DNA of 64,000 nt from Nakaseomyces glabratus. Lineage: Eukaryota; Ascomycota; Saccharomycetes; Saccharomycetales; Saccharomycetaceae. Of the stretch, positions 63,193 through 64,000 are shown piece by piece. How positions within the stretch are numbered: position 1 is the first letter of the stretch; the number at the start of each line of letters is the position of its first letter. The notes under the pieces are model-generated. The model did not search any database, was not told the DNA's origin, and saw only the letters and a list, made by a program, of their open reading frames with translations. Made by a program: the position numbers and the translations under genes. The DNA lies in assembly GCF_010111755.1 (NCBI RefSeq), contig NC_088960.1, positions 682,001 to 746,000 of the forward strand, read 5' to 3'.

Positions 63193-64000
63193 TCATATCT
63201 CCATTTCTCCAACAAACTCTGAGTCATCATTTCTATCCATTTCAACATCTTGAGAGTCATCATCTTCGTCGACAATTGCGTTTTCGTAAATCATGGGGTT
63301 AGCAATGCCTGCATTGGTCTGTTGTGAACCCACTTTATTGTTTGTCATATCATTTGAAGCTGCATTAGCAGCAATTTCTCTCATCTCATCTTCATCTTCG
63401 AAATCTACATCGAAAAAGTCGTCGTCACTACCTACAATTTTCTCGTACAGTACCTTTGCGGCGGTTATCACTTCATCGTAAGATATCTCAACAGAGGGCA
63501 TTGGTGAGTAGATGATGCCATTATCGCTAGCACCAGGGATCATGAGTTCCTTTGAGCTCGTATTTGTGGCAAAAAGTGCGGGGTTAACGACGTCAAATGG
63601 TGGTGTTGATGTAAATTGTGTGTAGTATAGTTTGAATAGAAATTGAAGTTTCTCTCTTGGAATATATTCTCTGAACGACTGTCCTAGTTTCACAGAATTA
63701 ATTATAGTTTGTCCGTTTACCGAAAATTGGACTATGTCATCATTGTTCTCCAAATCACTGGAGGATTCACGTAGAATTGAAATTTCCATTGCCTCCAAAG
63801 CAGCGTCAAGGTCCAGTTCAGCCTTCGAGCCTTGCTGACTGGTAGATAAATACCATATGCAGGTACCAGCAGGGCATGTTTCACTACCTGGACCGAGAAT
63901 TAGAGCTTGGACAACTTCAGTGTTGTTTGATTTCAAAGAACCTGGAGGAAAAACTACTACCGCAGCCGATTCCCCTTCATTGAACCATTCTAGACATGGC
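63193..64000 (-). CDS. MRS6: Mrs6 Rab escort protein, C-terminal part (cut by window)
   Basis: 269 codons are visible and the frame stays open to base 64000. The sequence before the first ATG in the window (VVVFPPGSL) continues the same protein, so the gene starts outside. ALILGPGSETCPAGTCIWYLSTS is typical of Rab escort proteins in the GDI superfamily, and the long acidic tail (DDDFFDVDFEDEDEM...) fits yeast Mrs6 (about 603 aa). Mrs6 presents Rab GTPases such as Ypt1 and Sec4 to geranylgeranyl transferase II. It follows RPS12 as YOR370C follows YOR369C. Confidence 0.92.
   Translation of the reverse strand, partial: PCLEWFNEGESAAVVVFPPGSLKSNNTEVVQALILGPGSETCPAGTCIWYLSTSQQGSKAELDLDAALEAMEISILRESSSDLENNDDIVQFSVNGQTIINSVKLGQSFREYIPREKLQFLFKLYYTQFTSTPPFDVVNPALFATNTSSKELMIPGASDNGIIYSPMPSVEISYDEVITAAKVLYEKIVGSDDDFFDVDFEDEDEMREIAANAASNDMTNNKVGSQQTNAGIANPMIYENAIVDEDDDSQDVEMDRNDDSEFVGEMEI

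Overview
This is nuclear DNA from a budding yeast of the family Saccharomycetaceae that descends from the whole-genome duplication (WGD). Every long reading frame matches a known S. cerevisiae family, genes are intron-poor with AT-rich intergenic DNA, and the order is that of S. cerevisiae with the ohnologue-side genes missing. For example PML39-YML108W-ZDS-COQ5-BUL-CTK3 occur without RCE1 or DSK2, and KAP120 to BEM3 occur without the YOR-side genes. A lineage near Nakaseomyces (Candida glabrata group) fits the long intergenic regions, but I cannot fix the species from sequence alone.

Layout. (A) 1-13.3 kb matches S. cerevisiae chromosome XIII YML107-YML112: PML39 (5' end cut), tRNA-Gln(CUG), YML108W, a ZDS gene, COQ5, a BUL arrestin and CTK3. 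(B) 14-36.2 kb matches YPL125-YPL115 in order: KAP120, SPC29, RNY1, TFB2, MEI5, VPS30, DBP1, MRP51, IDI1, HOS3, BEM3. (C) 37-49 kb is the next part of the same block in inverted orientation: CQD2 (YPL109C), GDE1, CAR1, the YPL113C dehydrogenase, then TOA1. PEX25 is absent. (D) 50.3-64 kb is a mosaic of YAL049-055 and YOR363-370: AIM2, an OAF1/PIP2 zinc-cluster activator, SCP1, PEX22, RAD17, RPS12 and the C-terminal part of MRS6, which runs off the end. I see no transposon, LTR, CRISPR array or foreign island.

The genes are housekeeping: ubiquinone (COQ5, CQD2), isoprenoids (IDI1), arginine and glycerophosphocholine catabolism (CAR1, GDE1), transcription and DNA repair (TFB2, TOA1, CTK3, RAD17), polarity and trafficking (ZDS, BEM3, VPS30, MRS6, BUL) and peroxisomes (OAF1, PEX22). 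I found no clearly new system. The interest lies in the intergenic DNA: a palindromic pair of PAC boxes joined to an RRPE upstream of the uncharacterised YML108W, URS1 plus MSE sites beside MEI5, two more URS1 sites between ZDS and COQ5, a CCCTAA (Tbf1-like) cluster before HOS3, several long perfect inverted repeats, short periodic arrays where PEX25 should be, a 3.2-kb gene-free region before SCP1, and strong 5' GC peaks in HOS3 and the YPL113C gene.
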